DNA of 64,000 nt from Marsupella aquatica (lineage: Eukaryota; Marchantiophyta): assembly GCA_973895155.1 (NCBI GenBank), contig OZ316895.1, positions 6,634,001-6,698,000 on the forward strand. Direction: 5' to 3'. A program made the translations under genes and the position numbers. The notes under the pieces are model-generated. The model was not told the origin of the DNA. It made no database searches and worked only from the letters and a program-made list of their open reading frames with translations. Position 1 is the first letter of the stretch. The number at the start of each line of letters is the position of its first letter. Below are positions 1 to 13,133 of the stretch, piece after piece.

Positions 1-2092
1 AGCTGAACGATTGCACGGTTCCTATAAATTTAGTGGACCTTAAGGCCGTCTGTTCACCCCCCCACCCCATTGCCAGAGCACGGGGCACAAGGCATGTTCT
101 GATACAGGGAGGAGCAAAACAGTCATGTCAAGCAAGAAGTGTGGAGAGACCAATCAGTAAGCAAAAATAGGGGAGAACAGACATACATCAGCAGCAGCAG
201 GAAACAAGAAAGATGATACTCTGTTCCATCTTAGAGTCGGGGACACTACTGCAACACTGGGACTGGAGATAGCATCCAGCAGGCCGGCAACCCATGCCAA
301 AAGGGCAGAGCGGCAATCCGCCATGTAGCGATAGGCGAGAGCAGCGATTACGACAATGAAAGATGGTCGAAGCTGAAGCAAAACCCCTAAAGATGCAGCT
401 TGGCCATACTCTCCTTCCTCACCTCATAGCGCTAGGCATTCAACCTCCCTCTTCAATGAACCTCACAGCAGCTTGAAGGTCGATAGATTTTACCTCGTCT
501 CCTGAGCAGAAACGTCTGCATTAGCTGAACAGAGCCCGAAACAGAGCTATTGCATTTAGCCTCCCGACTCCAAAATCGAACGCAACACAACCTCCAACTC
601 CCAATGGCAGCTCAGTAGGTTGATCAGCTCGGTCAATGCAGGTCAGTCGACCTCAATAGCCACACTAGAAGCTCACCGCAAGTCACTCAAAGGTCAGACT
701 AGAAGCTCCGCCGCCTTCACACCGTAGCAAAAAACAATGAGACCAATATCGAGCAAGGCGACCCTATTTGAATATTTGGCGACCATCAGGCTCCACCCCT
801 CCTTTCTCGCTACCGTTCCCCCATGTGATGGTTAAGCTTCTCAGGACACAATCAATCGCACAAATGTAGCTTAAAGCAGGACCTCACTAAGCAGACTATT
901 GGTTAGGACCTTATAGACATAGAGATAGATAGGTCAATGCAACCTTACTTGGGCCGATGCAGCATGTCTCTTGACAATGTGAAGCAGCGCAGCATTCCTC
1001 CACCTAGCTCGCAGTGATCCTCCGCCTTGCTTGCAGTAACCAGCCTCCGCCTAGCTAGTTTGCACTGTCACGGCTGCAACTTTTTGTGCAACGACTTGGC
1101 CCTCCTACCAACTACGAGCTCCCAAAAGTATGTCGAGCAGATGTACACTCAGGCACCACCTCGTAGAGCTCAACTCCAAGTCGGCAGCTCTCACTTGAAA
1201 CTCAATAGTAGCTTAGCTCACCAGTAGGTTGAAAAGCGACAATGGACTCCCCTCAAAAGTGATTGGCAGACCTCCACACTGACGCTCGTAGCAGGCCCAA
1301 TCCTAAACACATTTGCACCCTAAAGTCCAGTCGCGCTCAAACACTTTCAAACAACCCTGCAGGAAGTTCGCGAAGAGTGCAGCTGGAATGAAGGTCATCG
1401 ACTCCCAATTTACCTCGCAAAACCAACCTCTGCGGCACACTGACCCTGAACACTTAGGGCAAGTAGTACCCCCAAAATCTCTCGCAAAACCAACCTCTAA
1501 GGTACACTGACCCTGAGGGAAAGTAGTACCCCTCACATGTGGGCAGCCATCGAGTGACTTAGCAAACAGGTTGGTTTGGACATAAAAGAACCAATGCAAA
1601 TGACTTAGCAAAAAGTTCAATGTGGGGAGAGTGCACTTTGGTCAAGAACAAGGCCAAATATAGTCAGGTATGAATCCACATTATAAGTGAAAGTACCCAC
1701 CATTCTGATGAAAACCCCCATATTTATACCCATTATATTTGGACCTCGCCAACCATGAGTGTGCAATATGTAGTTGCACCGGGAGTTGCATATTAGGGAT
1801 TGGCATCCGAAATTGGCTAATGGGGTATGCATGCTGACGGAATTTTAAAAAATGATGTCCAATTCATATTGCACTATTGTGGAGTAACTAACATAACTTA
1901 CCTATTTCTTACTTACCAGTGTTACAATAGCGACATTGGATAAAGTTGTAAGCATGACTTCCCACAACCTCACCAAAACTTAGTTGGTATGATGTAACTA
2001 ACATGACACCCACAAACTTGGAGTCGCATATTTATGAAGGTCTCGCACAAGTCACATAGGGGAGGGTCTCAGAATGGGTGGTTTTCTTCTAG
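1..2092. other. Intergenic region, no supported gene
   Basis: Short open frames occur on both strands but none has protein-like composition, recognisable motifs or splice-linked continuation. The one structure seen is the direct duplication at 1413-1532. The region runs up to the broken left end of the Copia relic, where the retroelement reading frame first opens after a TAG at 2090. Confidence 0.6.
1413..1532. repeat. Two-copy direct repeat, about 55-60 bp
   Basis: Copy one (1413-1473) and copy two (1481-1532) both begin CTCGCAAAACCAACCTCT and end in GTAGTACCCC. They differ by a short deletion and a few substitutions in copy two. This is a simple local duplication; no coding role is seen. 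Confidence 0.8.
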
Positions 2093-3997
2093 TGCCATAT
2101 TGACAAGGGGAAATCTTCCATCCCGAACCGGGTTGAGGGGGAGATTAGTCATGATGCAGTTCATGACAAGAGAGATGGAGAAGCTCCGGGCTTGGAGCTG
2201 GTTCCTGTGATGGAACAAGAGGAGCAGATTGTTGTTGGGGTACCTCAAATTCAACCAGCAGCAGCAGTAGATCAGCCTGAGTCATCTACTAGAAGAACTT
2301 CCAGTCGTTCTACTAAAGCTCCTACCAGGTATGGTCAATGGGCAGACTCATCTAAGCTAGATGATATTGACATTGCACCTGATGAAGATGAGATGACTTT
2401 GATCTTGGAAGAAGGAGAGCCTTCTTCATATAGTGAGGCTTGTGCTTCAGAGCAGAAGCATGAGTGGAATGCAGCAATGCAGAGGGAGTTGCAATCTTTG
2501 AGTGACAACAAGACATGGGAGCTGGTGGTCAGGAGCTTCCAAGAGGTCAGCAAGTGGTGGACAGCAAGTGGATTTACAAGTTGAAGGATAGTCCTTCAGA
2601 GGGTGGAGACAAGATCTACAAGGCAAGGCTTGTTGCCAAGGGATTCACTCAGGAGAAAGGAGTGTATTACAATGAGGTCTTTTCACCGGTGGCTAAGTAT
2701 TCCACAATACGGATCTTGTGTCAGCTTGTTATATTTTTTGGTCTGGTGATGGATCAGATGGATGTTGTTACTGCTTTTCTCTATGGCAACTTGGAAGAGT
2801 TAATCTTCATGAGACAGCCACTAGGCTTTATGAAGAAGGGCCAAGAGAACTTAGTTTGCAGATTGCTCAAGTCCTTGTATGGATTGAAGCAGTCTCCCAG
2901 ACAGTGGAACAAGCAGTTTGATGATTTCATGCTTGCTCAAGGTTTTACAAGCCAGGATGGTGTATGATCCTTGTGTGTATACGAAATCAGTCAAGAATGA
3001 TATATTTGGTTTCATCATTCTGGTGATCTATGTGGATGACATGCTGATTGTGGCTAAAGATCAATCTGAGGTTGACAGTCTCAAGGCAAAATTGAGTGTT
3101 GAATTCAGGATGAAGGATCTTGGTAAGGCCAAGAGGATCTTAGGGATGGAGATTTTTAGGAACTCTGAGACTGGACAGTTGTGCTTGAGTCAAGGCCAAT
3201 ATGCGAGGAAAGTACTTGCACGATTCAACATGGAAAATTGTAAGCCAGTGAGTATTCCTTTAGCTTCACATTTCAAGTTATCATCGGCTTTCTCTCCTAC
3301 GGATGCTGTGGAGAAAGGTCTGATGGCTAAGATTCCTTATGAGAAGGCAATAGGCAATCTGATGTATTTGATGACTTGTACTAGGCCTGACTTGGCCCTA
3401 GCGATGGGCAAGGTCAGCAGATTCATGTCAAATCCAGGGAAGGTACATTGGGAAGCTGTGAAATGGATTCTCAAGTATGTGAGGGGAACACAGGACTATG
3501 GATTACTATTTGATAACAGATCAGATAGAACGTTAGTTGGCTATGTAGATTCTGACTATGGAGGCTGTCTGGATACAAGGAGGTCTACAACTGGGTTTGT
3601 ATACACTCTTGGAGGAGGATGTATCAGTTGGAAATCTACCTTGCAGAAGTGTATATCTCAGTCTACTACAGAAGCAGAGTATGTTGCAGCAGCAGAAGCA
3701 GCAAAGGAAGCAATTTGGTTGGATAAGTTGATCGCGGAGATGGGTTTAGAGCATGGAAAAATGACTCTAAACTGTGATAGTCAGAGTGCTCTTCACTTGG
3801 CTGCTAACCAGGTGATGGATAGCAGGGTGAAGCACATTGATATCAGGTACCATTTTATCAGGCAAGCAGTGTCTGATAAAACTTTTGAGCTAGTCAAGAT
3901 TGATGGAAAGCTCAATCCCGCTGATGCTTTTATCAAAGTGATTCCTTTGGAGAGTTTTTCAAGACACCGTGCTACTTTGCAGGTTTTGCAGTTGTAG
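2093..3997 (+). pseudogene. Ty1/Copia retrotransposon pol relic (RT and RNase H)
   Basis: The translation reads as the C-terminal half of a plant Copia polyprotein: the segment before reverse transcriptase, then RT (VDSKWIYKLK, ARLVAKGFTQ, DVVTAFLYG, catalytic YVDDML near 3029), then RNase H (KCISQSTTEAEYVAAAEA near 3650, and a C-terminal NPADAF block where related elements usually have PADMFTK). The frame shifts near 2525 and again near 2955, so three frame segments are needed. Gag, protease and integrase are absent upstream, so the copy is 5'-truncated. It is transcribed towards the candidate LTR at 4205. The family call is secure; the copy is certainly non-autonomous. Confidence 0.95.
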
Positions 3998-4193
3998 TGC
4001 AAGTAGAGTTATTTAGCAATGTGTGACTATTTGTATATGGATTACTCATTCCTGTTAGGCTACGGCTTAGTTCTAGTTAACCCTTAGTTAACCCTTGTGG
4101 TTTTTAGGGGGAGACCTGGTTTGGTGATTGTCTAGAACTTCCCGCTGAGGAATCCATATGGTAGCATTTAGTCCAGTCCCCAAGACAAGAGTC

Positions 4194-4512
4194 AAGGGGG
4201 AGTTTGTTAGATATTGCTCTAGTCTTGTGACTCATGAGCTAACCACAGTTAGTCTAACTCGGGTTAGGACTTAGCTAATGTTAGCGGTAGTGCTGTTGTG
4301 TATATAGCCAGGGCTGATGCCAGACCCTGGTGGAATTTAGGCTCATTGTTACGGAGCTAGTTGAGAGATAGGGAGAGCTTGTGCTGTGGATGCTTGGTAT
4401 GGCCGGTCGGCCTAGAGTGCAGTAAAGCTCTTGTGTGTTCCCGTGGACGTAGCCTCATGTGGAGGTGAACCACGTATCTCTCTGTGTCGACTATTGTGCG
4501 TTGGATGGTTCA
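4194..4512 (+). mobile_element. Probable polypurine tract and 3' LTR of the Copia relic
   Basis: About 200 bp after the RNase H stop a purine tract (AAGGGGGAGT, 4194-4203) is followed at 4205 by TGTTAGATATTG, the usual TG-starting arrangement of plant Copia 3' LTRs. A TATA-like GTATATAG lies near 4299, followed by material typical of an R region. The right edge is unclear; a CA near 4512 is one candidate. No matching 5' LTR occurs between 1 and 2093, so the pair test cannot be done here. Confidence 0.6.
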
Positions 4513-7428
4513 TGGGCTTGCCGTTACGAATGTCGTCTATGCTCAACAAGAACAGGCCCATGTCACTTTACATTAACTTGAGGGCACAATCAGGTAAAAC
4601 CATTACAAATCCTAGTCATCTGCAAGCGGGCCCTTTGTGAGTACTTTTTTTGGTGCTGATGTGTGCATGTTTTTTTGTGAAAAACTTGAATCTCCCCTTC
4701 AGGTAGTCTAAAAGAATGGACCAAGCATTTCTATTCAGGGTCTTTGCATTTCTATTCTCTTGAGCATTTGGCTCAAGATGTTGACTTTAGTGTATGCAAC
4801 TGGCCCTCACTTTTGCTTTCATTGGACTAAGATACACTGAAAGGCCCCTACTGACTGTCTTGTAAAGGCCCCCTAATTAATAGCCCTCACTAGCCCTGCC
4901 CTGTTTTTGGTGCCTGGGCAAAAATTAGCCAATCACTTATCTAAAAATAATATATTGCCACTAAAGATGTTTGAATTTACAATATTGTCATTGATTTTTT
5001 TGTATTTACAATATTGTCACTGATTTTTTCATATTTACAAAAATGTCACGGTTTCTATATATGGTTCCCCTGGTTACCTTGGTAAACTTGTCATCCCTAT
5101 ACAAAACAGTGGTAGTATTGTGAATTAGAACATCTTTACTGGCAAAATGATTATAGTATTGTGAATTAGAAACTTTACTGGCAAAATGATTAAAAGCTGT
5201 ACCTAAAATACAGGCAGTTTAATCAACTCTGGCTAAAATTTAGAAAATTCTGGGTCATTTGCCACCACCTAAGGCACTAAGGGGAATGTTAGCCTGGAAA
5301 ACCTCCACAATAGTCAGAAAGTGCTCTATGATTGAAAGGAAAGACTCCATAACCAGACCTTTGCTTAGCTGTAGGGTAAACTAGAAGCCCCCTTGGCTAA
5401 TGTTTCAAAACAAGAAAAAAAAAACGGCTGGCCCCACCGTCTCGTAAAGTCCCCTGAATAAGATGAATTACTGTAGTTCATCTTGGTGCTCTGTATTTCG
5501 TGATTCTGTAATGTTTAATGTTTAATGAAGCTTGTCTGCGCACGTGGTAACGGTGAATTGCTGGAGAGACGTAACATGCAAAAGAGTTGCATTCTGTGTA
5601 GCTACCGCCTGACAGTAGATTGGAGAGCTTTAGCCCAAAACTTGTACTACTACGGAGTAGTATTTTTCCCGTGATGGGCTGGACATCACAATTCTACTGA
5701 CTAAAACGTCGATGATTTCTTCGTCAAAGGAAGCTGTCAAATGCAGCCCAAAACGTACCGTAGAAAGCTGCACTTGGCAAACACTTTCGGCAGCCTCAAA
5801 GATCTCGATTGGTACCTGTACCTGAGAAGTAGAATGCAGGAATCGAATTTGATGTCACTGATTGTGGAATTACTCTTCAGCATTCAACGTTCCCAGGCCA
5901 CTGCAGCGATCGAGTTACTTCAACAAATCATGCTGAATTGCACTGGACCTTCAATGACACCTCTCCCATAGTTCCATCCCATCCTACGGGCCTTATATCC
6001 TCTCTACGCAAATGTTCATGTGCCTTTATTGTGGATTGATCCTACTTAAGTTTACACTGCCGCATAATTATATGGTGGTCGCGAAAACTCATATGCTTGA
6101 CCAACAGCAAGCCTGATTGATCTTTTGCTGTAGAGTTCGTCAGAGGAAAACATTATGCAGGAATCGCATTAAGATCTCCAGCCTTCAACCTGTCCAACAG
6201 ATAGTCTCCGCTGCGTCAAACATAGTATTACCCTCAATTACGGTATTTTTTTAAGACGTCGTGCTCCATCCAAGTCTCTTGCTACTTTCACTGATGCTGC
6301 GTGATGATGCCGCTTGCTCTACTACAAGACGCTCTGTAGTGGTTATCTTCTTCAAGGCACTTTGGGGCAGTCCTGTTTTCCTGGAAAAGCAAACGGCAAG
6401 CAGCACCCTCCAAATCGTCCATTGTCTGAATACTTAGCTACAGTACTGTAGCTCTCTCCGCTAGCTGTTGCTCTCTCCTCAGCTCATTCCAAATGCCTCT
6501 GTTCAAAGATTCCAACACCTTTAATCCACTTATCCTCACTCAAAGTACTCCCCTCGAATTCATTATTCTGACTACCAGGGTGCACTCAAACTGGCCAGGA
6601 ATCTACTGTAGTAGTTCAGGCCCGAAAAGTCAAGCACGTCGAAACTTGTACATCATCATTTGGTCCGGGAGGGCTTCGATCTTGGGCGGGGGCTTTCAAT
6701 TTTCTGCTGTACATCTCGACTGATCTCCAATGAACCAGCTGATATCTTGACCAAGGCTTTGATCTGTCCCGTCCAAATTCGAAATGCATCGTCTGGACAT
6801 TGGCGAACTCGTAAATTGGTATATCTAGACTCAAAGGTTAGGGTGGTATCGATGATCGTGAAGTGCTTTTGTTAGATACTGCCTTCGAGACATTGTCGAT
6901 GTCTTTAGTCAACCCCGTTCTCAATCATTTTCACGGTACACTTTAGAGCAACGGCGGGTGTTAATATTGATGCGCTCACCAAGTGTAACCTATCATGATG
7001 ACCTCTGCATGCAGCGTCATCATTCTATTCTTTCTTGGTGTGTTCCTTGATTAGTCTGTTAGGAGCTGATTAGTTAGGATCCATTGATCCTGCGCGTTGT
7101 CTTCCTTGCCTTCTGCACAAGCATGTACTTATTGAGCGCTCGGCCCGATGCTCTCTCATTCGTAAGTATAGTAAAGTTTGTCCTCTTGTACGCGATCATT
7201 AGTTTTTGGTTCCGTTCTCTACCGACTTCAGTTGCCATGCTTTCCCGTTTGCTTTATGTACAGCTCGGCGTGCAAGAAAGAAGAGCAGCGATGAGTTCCT
7301 TTGAATCGCGAAATCTAACAAATTCTCTAAGCAAAGGCTTTCCGATGGAGCATGCAGCAAGAATAAGGGTCCAAGTGTAAACGCTATCAATGCCATTCAA
7401 TCTCTCGATAGATCAGTAGATCTTTAAG
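4513..7428. other. Intergenic region upstream of the NXPE-like gene
   Basis: No convincing gene. Short AT-rich repeats occur: an ATTTACAATATTGTC-type unit recurs between about 4973 and 5050, and a GTATTGTGAATTAGAA unit occurs twice between about 5113 and 5195. A hydrophobic open frame at 7084-7160 followed by GTAAGT could be an upstream leader exon of the next gene, but it starts with TTG, not ATG, and I do not call it. Confidence 0.5.
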
Positions 7429-10389
7429 ATGACAACCAGCAGAGACGCGGTCCTAAGAGCGTTAGGGAAGAAAGCTCCCAAGTTCGAAATGAATTATGAG
7501 CTAGTAGACCAGACGGACGTCATGGACATCATAAACAGAGAAAGAGAGGACGTTGAGCTGCTGGAACATACATTGAAAGAAGGGAGAGAGAACTTGGCGA
7601 TGGGAGGACTGAAGCTGAGACAGGGTTTGGAGACTGTGAGCAAATGTCCACATCCTGCCGGAAGTGGAAGTAGCGGATTCAGAAGAGAGCTTGCAGCGGA
7701 CAGTTCCTCCTCCACGGTGACACCACACAAGCCAAGGCTCATCCAGGCTGTTTTCCTAATAAGTTTTCTGACCCTCATCGCCACCTCACTGTTCACTTTG
7801 TTTGATAGTATGACCGTTGTCGAGATCGCATATAAAGTGCACGCTTTGGCTGGCATCGTCAAACACAACCGAATGCCTTCCAGAGATGAGCGAGCCCTGC
7901 GTTCGAGAGGTACAGGACCGCCTCTACTATTGGACGATAAGCTGGATAAAGCAACAGGGGAAATATCTGTAAGTAGTTCTGCATGGTCTTGATAAAGAAT
8001 TGTGCTCCATAGAAAATTAGGATCGCTCCAAATGACCACATGATACTCGCTATCCGAAACTTCTTGATCCTTGAGGTAAAGCTGTAGTGACTTTGACGAT
8101 AGCAGATGGCAAATTCTTTGGCTAATTTTGTTTGCAGAATGGAGGTCAGTTAAAAAATTTGAAAGCCTTAGAAATAATTTTCTTCGATATCCACAGACTT
8201 CACTTGACGCAAGCTCTCATTACCCATTGAAAATTTCTCCACGTGGTAGTCTGGCCCTCCGAGCTATTTTCAATTCCCACAAGTTTACAGGTCACGGAGT
8301 TTGTTTGACTGCTTTTCAACCAGCTGCTGATTGACAAACAGTGATCCATGGAACCATCTGTTGAGCACAAAACTCTCCTCGTTTCTCTTGCTTCCACGTT
8401 CTTAAAGTCAAGGCTCGTTTGCTGCAGCCCCAACCTTCTCCACATATCACATTCAAGGGATTTATTGAGCATTCTGAGCATCAAAACGTCCAAGCCCATT
8501 TGGGTCGGTCTGATCGCACAACAACGGAACATTCTTAGACATCAGTACTGCCTTCAAGAATGCCGTTTAAGGAACAGTATCATGCTGTTCAAGACTGCCT
8601 TCAAGAAATCGCTTTGAACTATAATTCGACTTATTTGAACTTTGAAATATGAATCGTTCACGGCAAAATAATGTAAATCGTGACGCAACTTATCTGGACC
8701 TCAGTTGCCACATTGTGATTTTTGAATTGCCCTACTGCTCTCATCTTGTGACTTTCGTCATCTGACAACATATGAATGTGCTACACGATTGCTTATGATC
8801 GATTTTTCACACAGAAGGAGGTAGCATCAGTGGAAGAGGTGCCCAAAGTGTCGGTCAGTAAGGACTTGATGCCCGTTCCAGTTAATCCAGTCACGGCCAA
8901 CGACGCTGAGATTTCGACGCGACACGTCCAGGACCCGGGGTGCCAAGAAAATACTACAACCTCGGCTCACATCTTCGGGGTTCCAACGCCGGACAACGAC
9001 GACGTCGTCCGCCTGACTACAGGATCAGTCCATAGGGTACATCTCGTTGCCTTGAATTCGTTTGGGCAGAGGAGATGCGCCGGAGGGGATTACTACGAGA
9101 CAGAACTGAGATCACCAGTCTGGAAGTCTCGGCCACCAGTTGTAGACTATAACAACGGATCGTACGAGGTGAAGCTTTATGTGGATCCGCGCTTTGCTGG
9201 GAAGTTTGTTTTCAAAGTAACTCTCCTGTTCAGTAATTCGGATGGGCTCAAACAACTCGATCCCATGCTCTCGAATCATGAATACAGAAAGCTCCTTCGC
9301 GACAAGGGCGTGGCTAGTCTTGAAATCGAATTTATGCCACCACGACAGTCAAACTCCCATACTTCCAGTACTGAGAGATCCGATACCCAGGGCGAAGAAC
9401 GAATGAACGAGGACAATGCTGTGGCGACTGCCCCTACGTTAGAGCTTCATACCTGCACAGGTGAGGACTTCCACTCAAGACAATGGAGTGGCCGGTGGAC
9501 CCGAGGAGCGTTCAACCCGAACTGCTCCATCGATTCGAAAGACAGCGGGAGGTTCCAGTGCTTGGACGCTAAAACCAAATGTGAGCGCCCATGGTGTGAA
9601 GGGGACATTGGCCGACTGGACAGCAACGGCTGGGTGTACTCCGCACACTGCAGCTTCAAGATTTTCTCTGCAGACGAGGCGTGGAAATGCCTGGATGGAA
9701 AATGGCTGTTCTGGTGGAGCGACTCTGATGACCAGGAGAACGCCCTCGTGCGAGATCTTCTGAAATCCGTGCTGGGTCTCAGCCTGCCAGAGGGCCGGTG
9801 GGATGGGATGGGTCGATTCTCGAACAAGGTATTCGTCCGACCTGACGGCACCGAGACCGCCCGTGATGATCACATCACCACAGCGAGCCTGAGGGCACGG
9901 AATCTGAAACAGCAGGTGAGGATGACTAACATGTGGAACGCCAACGTGTTATCAAACTATGATCACTTCCAGGGCGTCATTAGCTCATACTTTTCCAAGT
10001 TCTCGTCCCCGGATGTCGTGATCATGAATTCTGGACTTCATGATGGCCTTCACTGGCACGATTGGGAAGAATTCGTGACAGTTGGAGTGCAGAAGGCCAC
10101 AAACTGTTGGAAAGAGACCGTCGAAGCCATCTTGCCCAGTCGACATCCACGCATGGTGTTCGTGACGACAGGAGCTCAGTCCCTTTCTGACTTTAATCCA
10201 CAGCTGATGGAGATGTACACAAGCTTTGTCTTGAATGCTTACATCACGGCCAACTTGACATCGGACCTCAAAATAGTGGATGGATTTGACAGCTCTTTTT
10301 CTTGGATGGGTCGATACAAAGGGAACCAACATTTCGCGGACTTAATGAACCTGCATACTCTGCTGAATGCTATATGTACGGTTGATTGA
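7429..10389 (+). CDS. NXPE/PC-esterase-like type II membrane protein, two exons
   Basis: Exon 1 is 7429-7968 (180 codons from an ATG) and ends at GTAAGT. Exon 2 is 8815-10389, opening after a CACAG acceptor. Both borders are phase 0, giving about 704 residues. Exon 1 has a charged cytosolic head and one hydrophobic segment (about residues 104-125, after KPR), a signal-anchor typical of Golgi type II proteins. Exon 2 has a filamin/Ig-like stretch (GGDYYETEL, NNGSYEVKLYV) and then a Cys-rich PC-esterase-like domain with the block KWLFWWSDSDDQ where relatives carry a GDS-type nucleophile motif, and GNQHF near the C-terminus. Relatives are thought to be glycan acyl-esterases or acyltransferases; the substrate is not predictable. 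The Gly of the GDS block is Ser here. The 846-bp intron could hide a small exon. The family assignment is from recall of the domain pattern. Confidence 0.75.
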
Positions 10390-11059
10390 CCATTCAATGT
10401 GTTGTAACTCAGTTTAACGTGTTGGATTGCAGAGTTTGCATCCATATCTGTTAAGAATCATTCTCACACTGGCACGGCTCCTGCTTGACTACGCACAGAC
10501 ATTCACACGGCCCGAACGCAACCAATTAAATTGGCATTTGACGGATTAGTTAGTGGATGTTTGCGGTCACCAACGCCGTTGATCACCCAATACCTGTGCT
10601 TTTCGAGATATTGAATCTCAATTGCCACAACGGAGGACAAGCGTTCCATTATTACACCGCAGCTGACGGTGCGCACCATTTTGAAGTTCTGGTAAATGAG
10701 AAAATGCTCAGCGACAAATTGAAACTTGGCCAATCTACTACCCTTTATGCGCCGAAACAAATATTTCAGTACAGAATCTATCAATTTTGAAAATGTTGTA
10801 TCTCTGGTTGCAATATAAATTATCATTCGACATCATTATCCAACTCTCCGATTGCTTCAGTACAGATCCTGATTTTATCTCCAGGAATAAGATGACCGGG
10901 CGGATTGACCCAGGCCCAACACCGGCAATCACAGAATCAGGAACCCCAGCAGCTCATGGGATTCCCAGTGCAAAGTAGAAGATCAAGAAGCATTTGGAAC
11001 CACAACTGTTGATGGGAGAGATCATGCTTCATTGGAAAGCCCGGGAATAGTACACTGTC

Positions 11060-11215
11060 CACCCTGTGTGAGATATAATTAGTGTGACACCAAATTAGAG
11101 TGACTCACACCGTGTAAATAATGTAATTAGTGTGATACCAAATTAGAGTGACCCACACTAAACTGTGTCAACATTTATTCCTAACTCAATTACACTAATT
11201 AAGTTTTTAATTTAT
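11060..11215. repeat. AT-rich MITE-like element, family member 1
   Basis: Contains two near-identical units (TAATTAGTGTGACACCAAAT and a variant) and opposed GTGTGAG/CTCACAC words, ending in an A/T-rich run beside AAGGTGGGTGCC. Related AGTGTCAC-rich stretches occur at 24364-24540 and 48368-48512. Borders and target duplication are not clear. Confidence 0.45.
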
Positions 11216-12363
11216 TTTAAAAGGTGGGTGCCACGGCCGTCAATAACACAGAGGGGGACAAAAACCGCCCCAGGGAGAAACAAATGGGCCAGACACCCTG
11301 GGAGCCCAAGGGCATGCCACACCAACCACACTAGTCAGGCCGAGGGGCCCAGAGTGGCCACCACCCACAATCCTCAAGTGTGTCCCTTAATGCTCCGACC
11401 TACAGTATAATGCATGATAGCTCTCTAATTTACTAGTTAAATGCAATCCTCTCTACTGATGGCTGATGTAAGTCCCAATCTGGTGAAAGCTGATCTACTC
11501 TCAATCTGACACCTATTTATCATCATCAATGTTAGCTCCTAGAGAAACTGGGCTCACTGTCGGTCTTCTCCCAAGGTTTGAGGACCTCCTGGATTTGATA
11601 AATAGTAGCACACCTTGCAATGACTGCCTCATTCATTGGTGAAGAACCCTTGGTTCAGTATACACCGTAAGAAGAATCTCACCTAACTTGGGCATGTACC
11701 ATCCTCCCCACAATTTCTGCCATCGGGTATGCAAACACTCATGGGTGCTCAGCTGACCCCATCTCCTATTCAGCTTAGTAACGTCCTGGGTCATGGGAAG
11801 AGAGCAAGTAACCCATATTTTATAGGGGAAAGGTCACCCACATTTTCCCCCTTCCAACCCCACTGCCATACTGCGGAGTCCTCCAGTCTTTCCTCATTGA
11901 CGCCTGGGCATTTCGTAAGGCTATTGTAGAATCTGATGACAGAACACTTCCTGTCCAATTGTTCCCGTTGCTTCTCACTCTGGTGTGGAAGATTCCCTCA
12001 TCAATCCAACCGAGCGTGTAGCGGCGACCACATGTCCTTGAGCTTCTTGATGCTCCGGGTGGCCAGGTATCTTCTCAGATTTACCCCATCCTGGTCAGAG
12101 TGTTGTGCCTGGAGTATGACGGTGCAGCCTGCTCAATAGTGAGGGATGCGGGTAGCTACCGTTGCCGATATTGAAATTCAGATATTGACTCTTGGCCAAT
12201 CATCCTCTCAAGAGTCATTTGAGTGTGGGAGATCCTTTGATCGGCAAGTCGTTGCTGAGCAGCAGAGCTTCGGTCGCTGTCCACCAACACCATTTGTTTT
12301 GCAGCCCTCAATTAACAGATGCCATGATAGGGCTTGAGTGAAACCTTTATGCCTTCAGTCCTT

Positions 12364-12485
12364 CCTGAGGCAGGCCTCAGGGCAGCATCTCATGCCAAGA
12401 ACCAAGGGCAAAGGCCAGAAACGTTACTCCTGAGGCAGGCCTCAGGGCATCTCATGCCAAGAACCAAGGGCAAAGGCTGGAAACT
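12364..12485. repeat. Two-copy direct repeat with CCTGAGGCAGGCCTCAGG palindrome
   Basis: Two copies of about 58 bp (from 12364 and from 12428). Each begins with a CTGAGGCAGGCCTCAG inverted repeat and continues ATCTCATGCCAAGAACCAAG. No coding meaning is seen. Confidence 0.8.
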
Positions 12486-12578
12486 TTCCAGTGCTTTAGA
12501 AACTAAACTCCGCCTTGTGAATAAAACAATAGTTTTGCAGCTATTTTGCAGCGCCAATTGCCTGCTTAGTGCATAAAT

Positions 12579-12647
12579 CTGTAATGTGAAACGACAGAGA
12601 TCTGTAATGTGAAACGACAGAGATCTGTAATGTGAAACGACAGCGAT
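12579..12647. repeat. 23-bp unit in three tandem copies
   Basis: CTGTAATGTGAAACGACAG plus four bases is repeated exactly three times, with one substitution in the last copy. A second pair, ACTTCTGTGCTAAATG-A/G-AGATCTGC, follows between about 12688 and 12760. Confidence 0.85.
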
Positions 12648-13036
12648 GGACCCAAACAGGCTTGTGCAATTCACATGTGATAGGATACTTCTGTGCTAAA
12701 TGAAGATCTGCTTTTTCCCACTCGTTTACTTCTGTGCTAAATGGAGATCTGCATTTTCCCAATAGTTTTGGGAGTGCTAAGGGCCGGTGTCCTTAGGGCT
12801 ACCTACTTGCAGGTTGGCTCTAAGCATTCCCATCCGAAACGGTGGATATATGAGAAAGCCCAAACATGCAAGCGTTCTCGTCAGCTAACACCAGGAACGG
12901 ACCACATTGCAAGACATGTTGAGAAGAAGAAAAAAAGCCATATAATACCCGGCGCAACGCATCGTTTATCCAAAACTTGCACTTTCACAAAAATTGGAGA
13001 TGTGGAAAAACAAATTGAGTACTTCAGTAATTGGTG

Positions 13037-13133
13037 TGATTCTTTAGAAGAAAAGGACGGCAACACTAGGGTCAACACTAGGGAGTCATTGTGATTCTTT
13101 AGAAGAAAAGGACGGCAACTCTAGGGAGTCATT
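13037..13133. repeat. Two-copy direct repeat, about 50 bp
   Basis: The sequence beginning GTGATTCTTTAGAAGAAAAG and ending in CTAGGGAGTCATT occurs twice back to back, with a short extra GTCAACACTAGG in the first copy. It does not interrupt a recognised gene. Confidence 0.8.

Noticed and set aside
7084-7380. Open frame with a hydrophobic start followed by GTAAGT, possible signal-peptide exon
   Set aside because: It starts with TTG rather than ATG, lies before a good ATG with its own membrane anchor, and no splice link is needed for the downstream gene.
9447-9873. Several long minus-strand frames inside the NXPE-like gene
   Set aside because: They are antisense shadows of the plus-strand coding exon.
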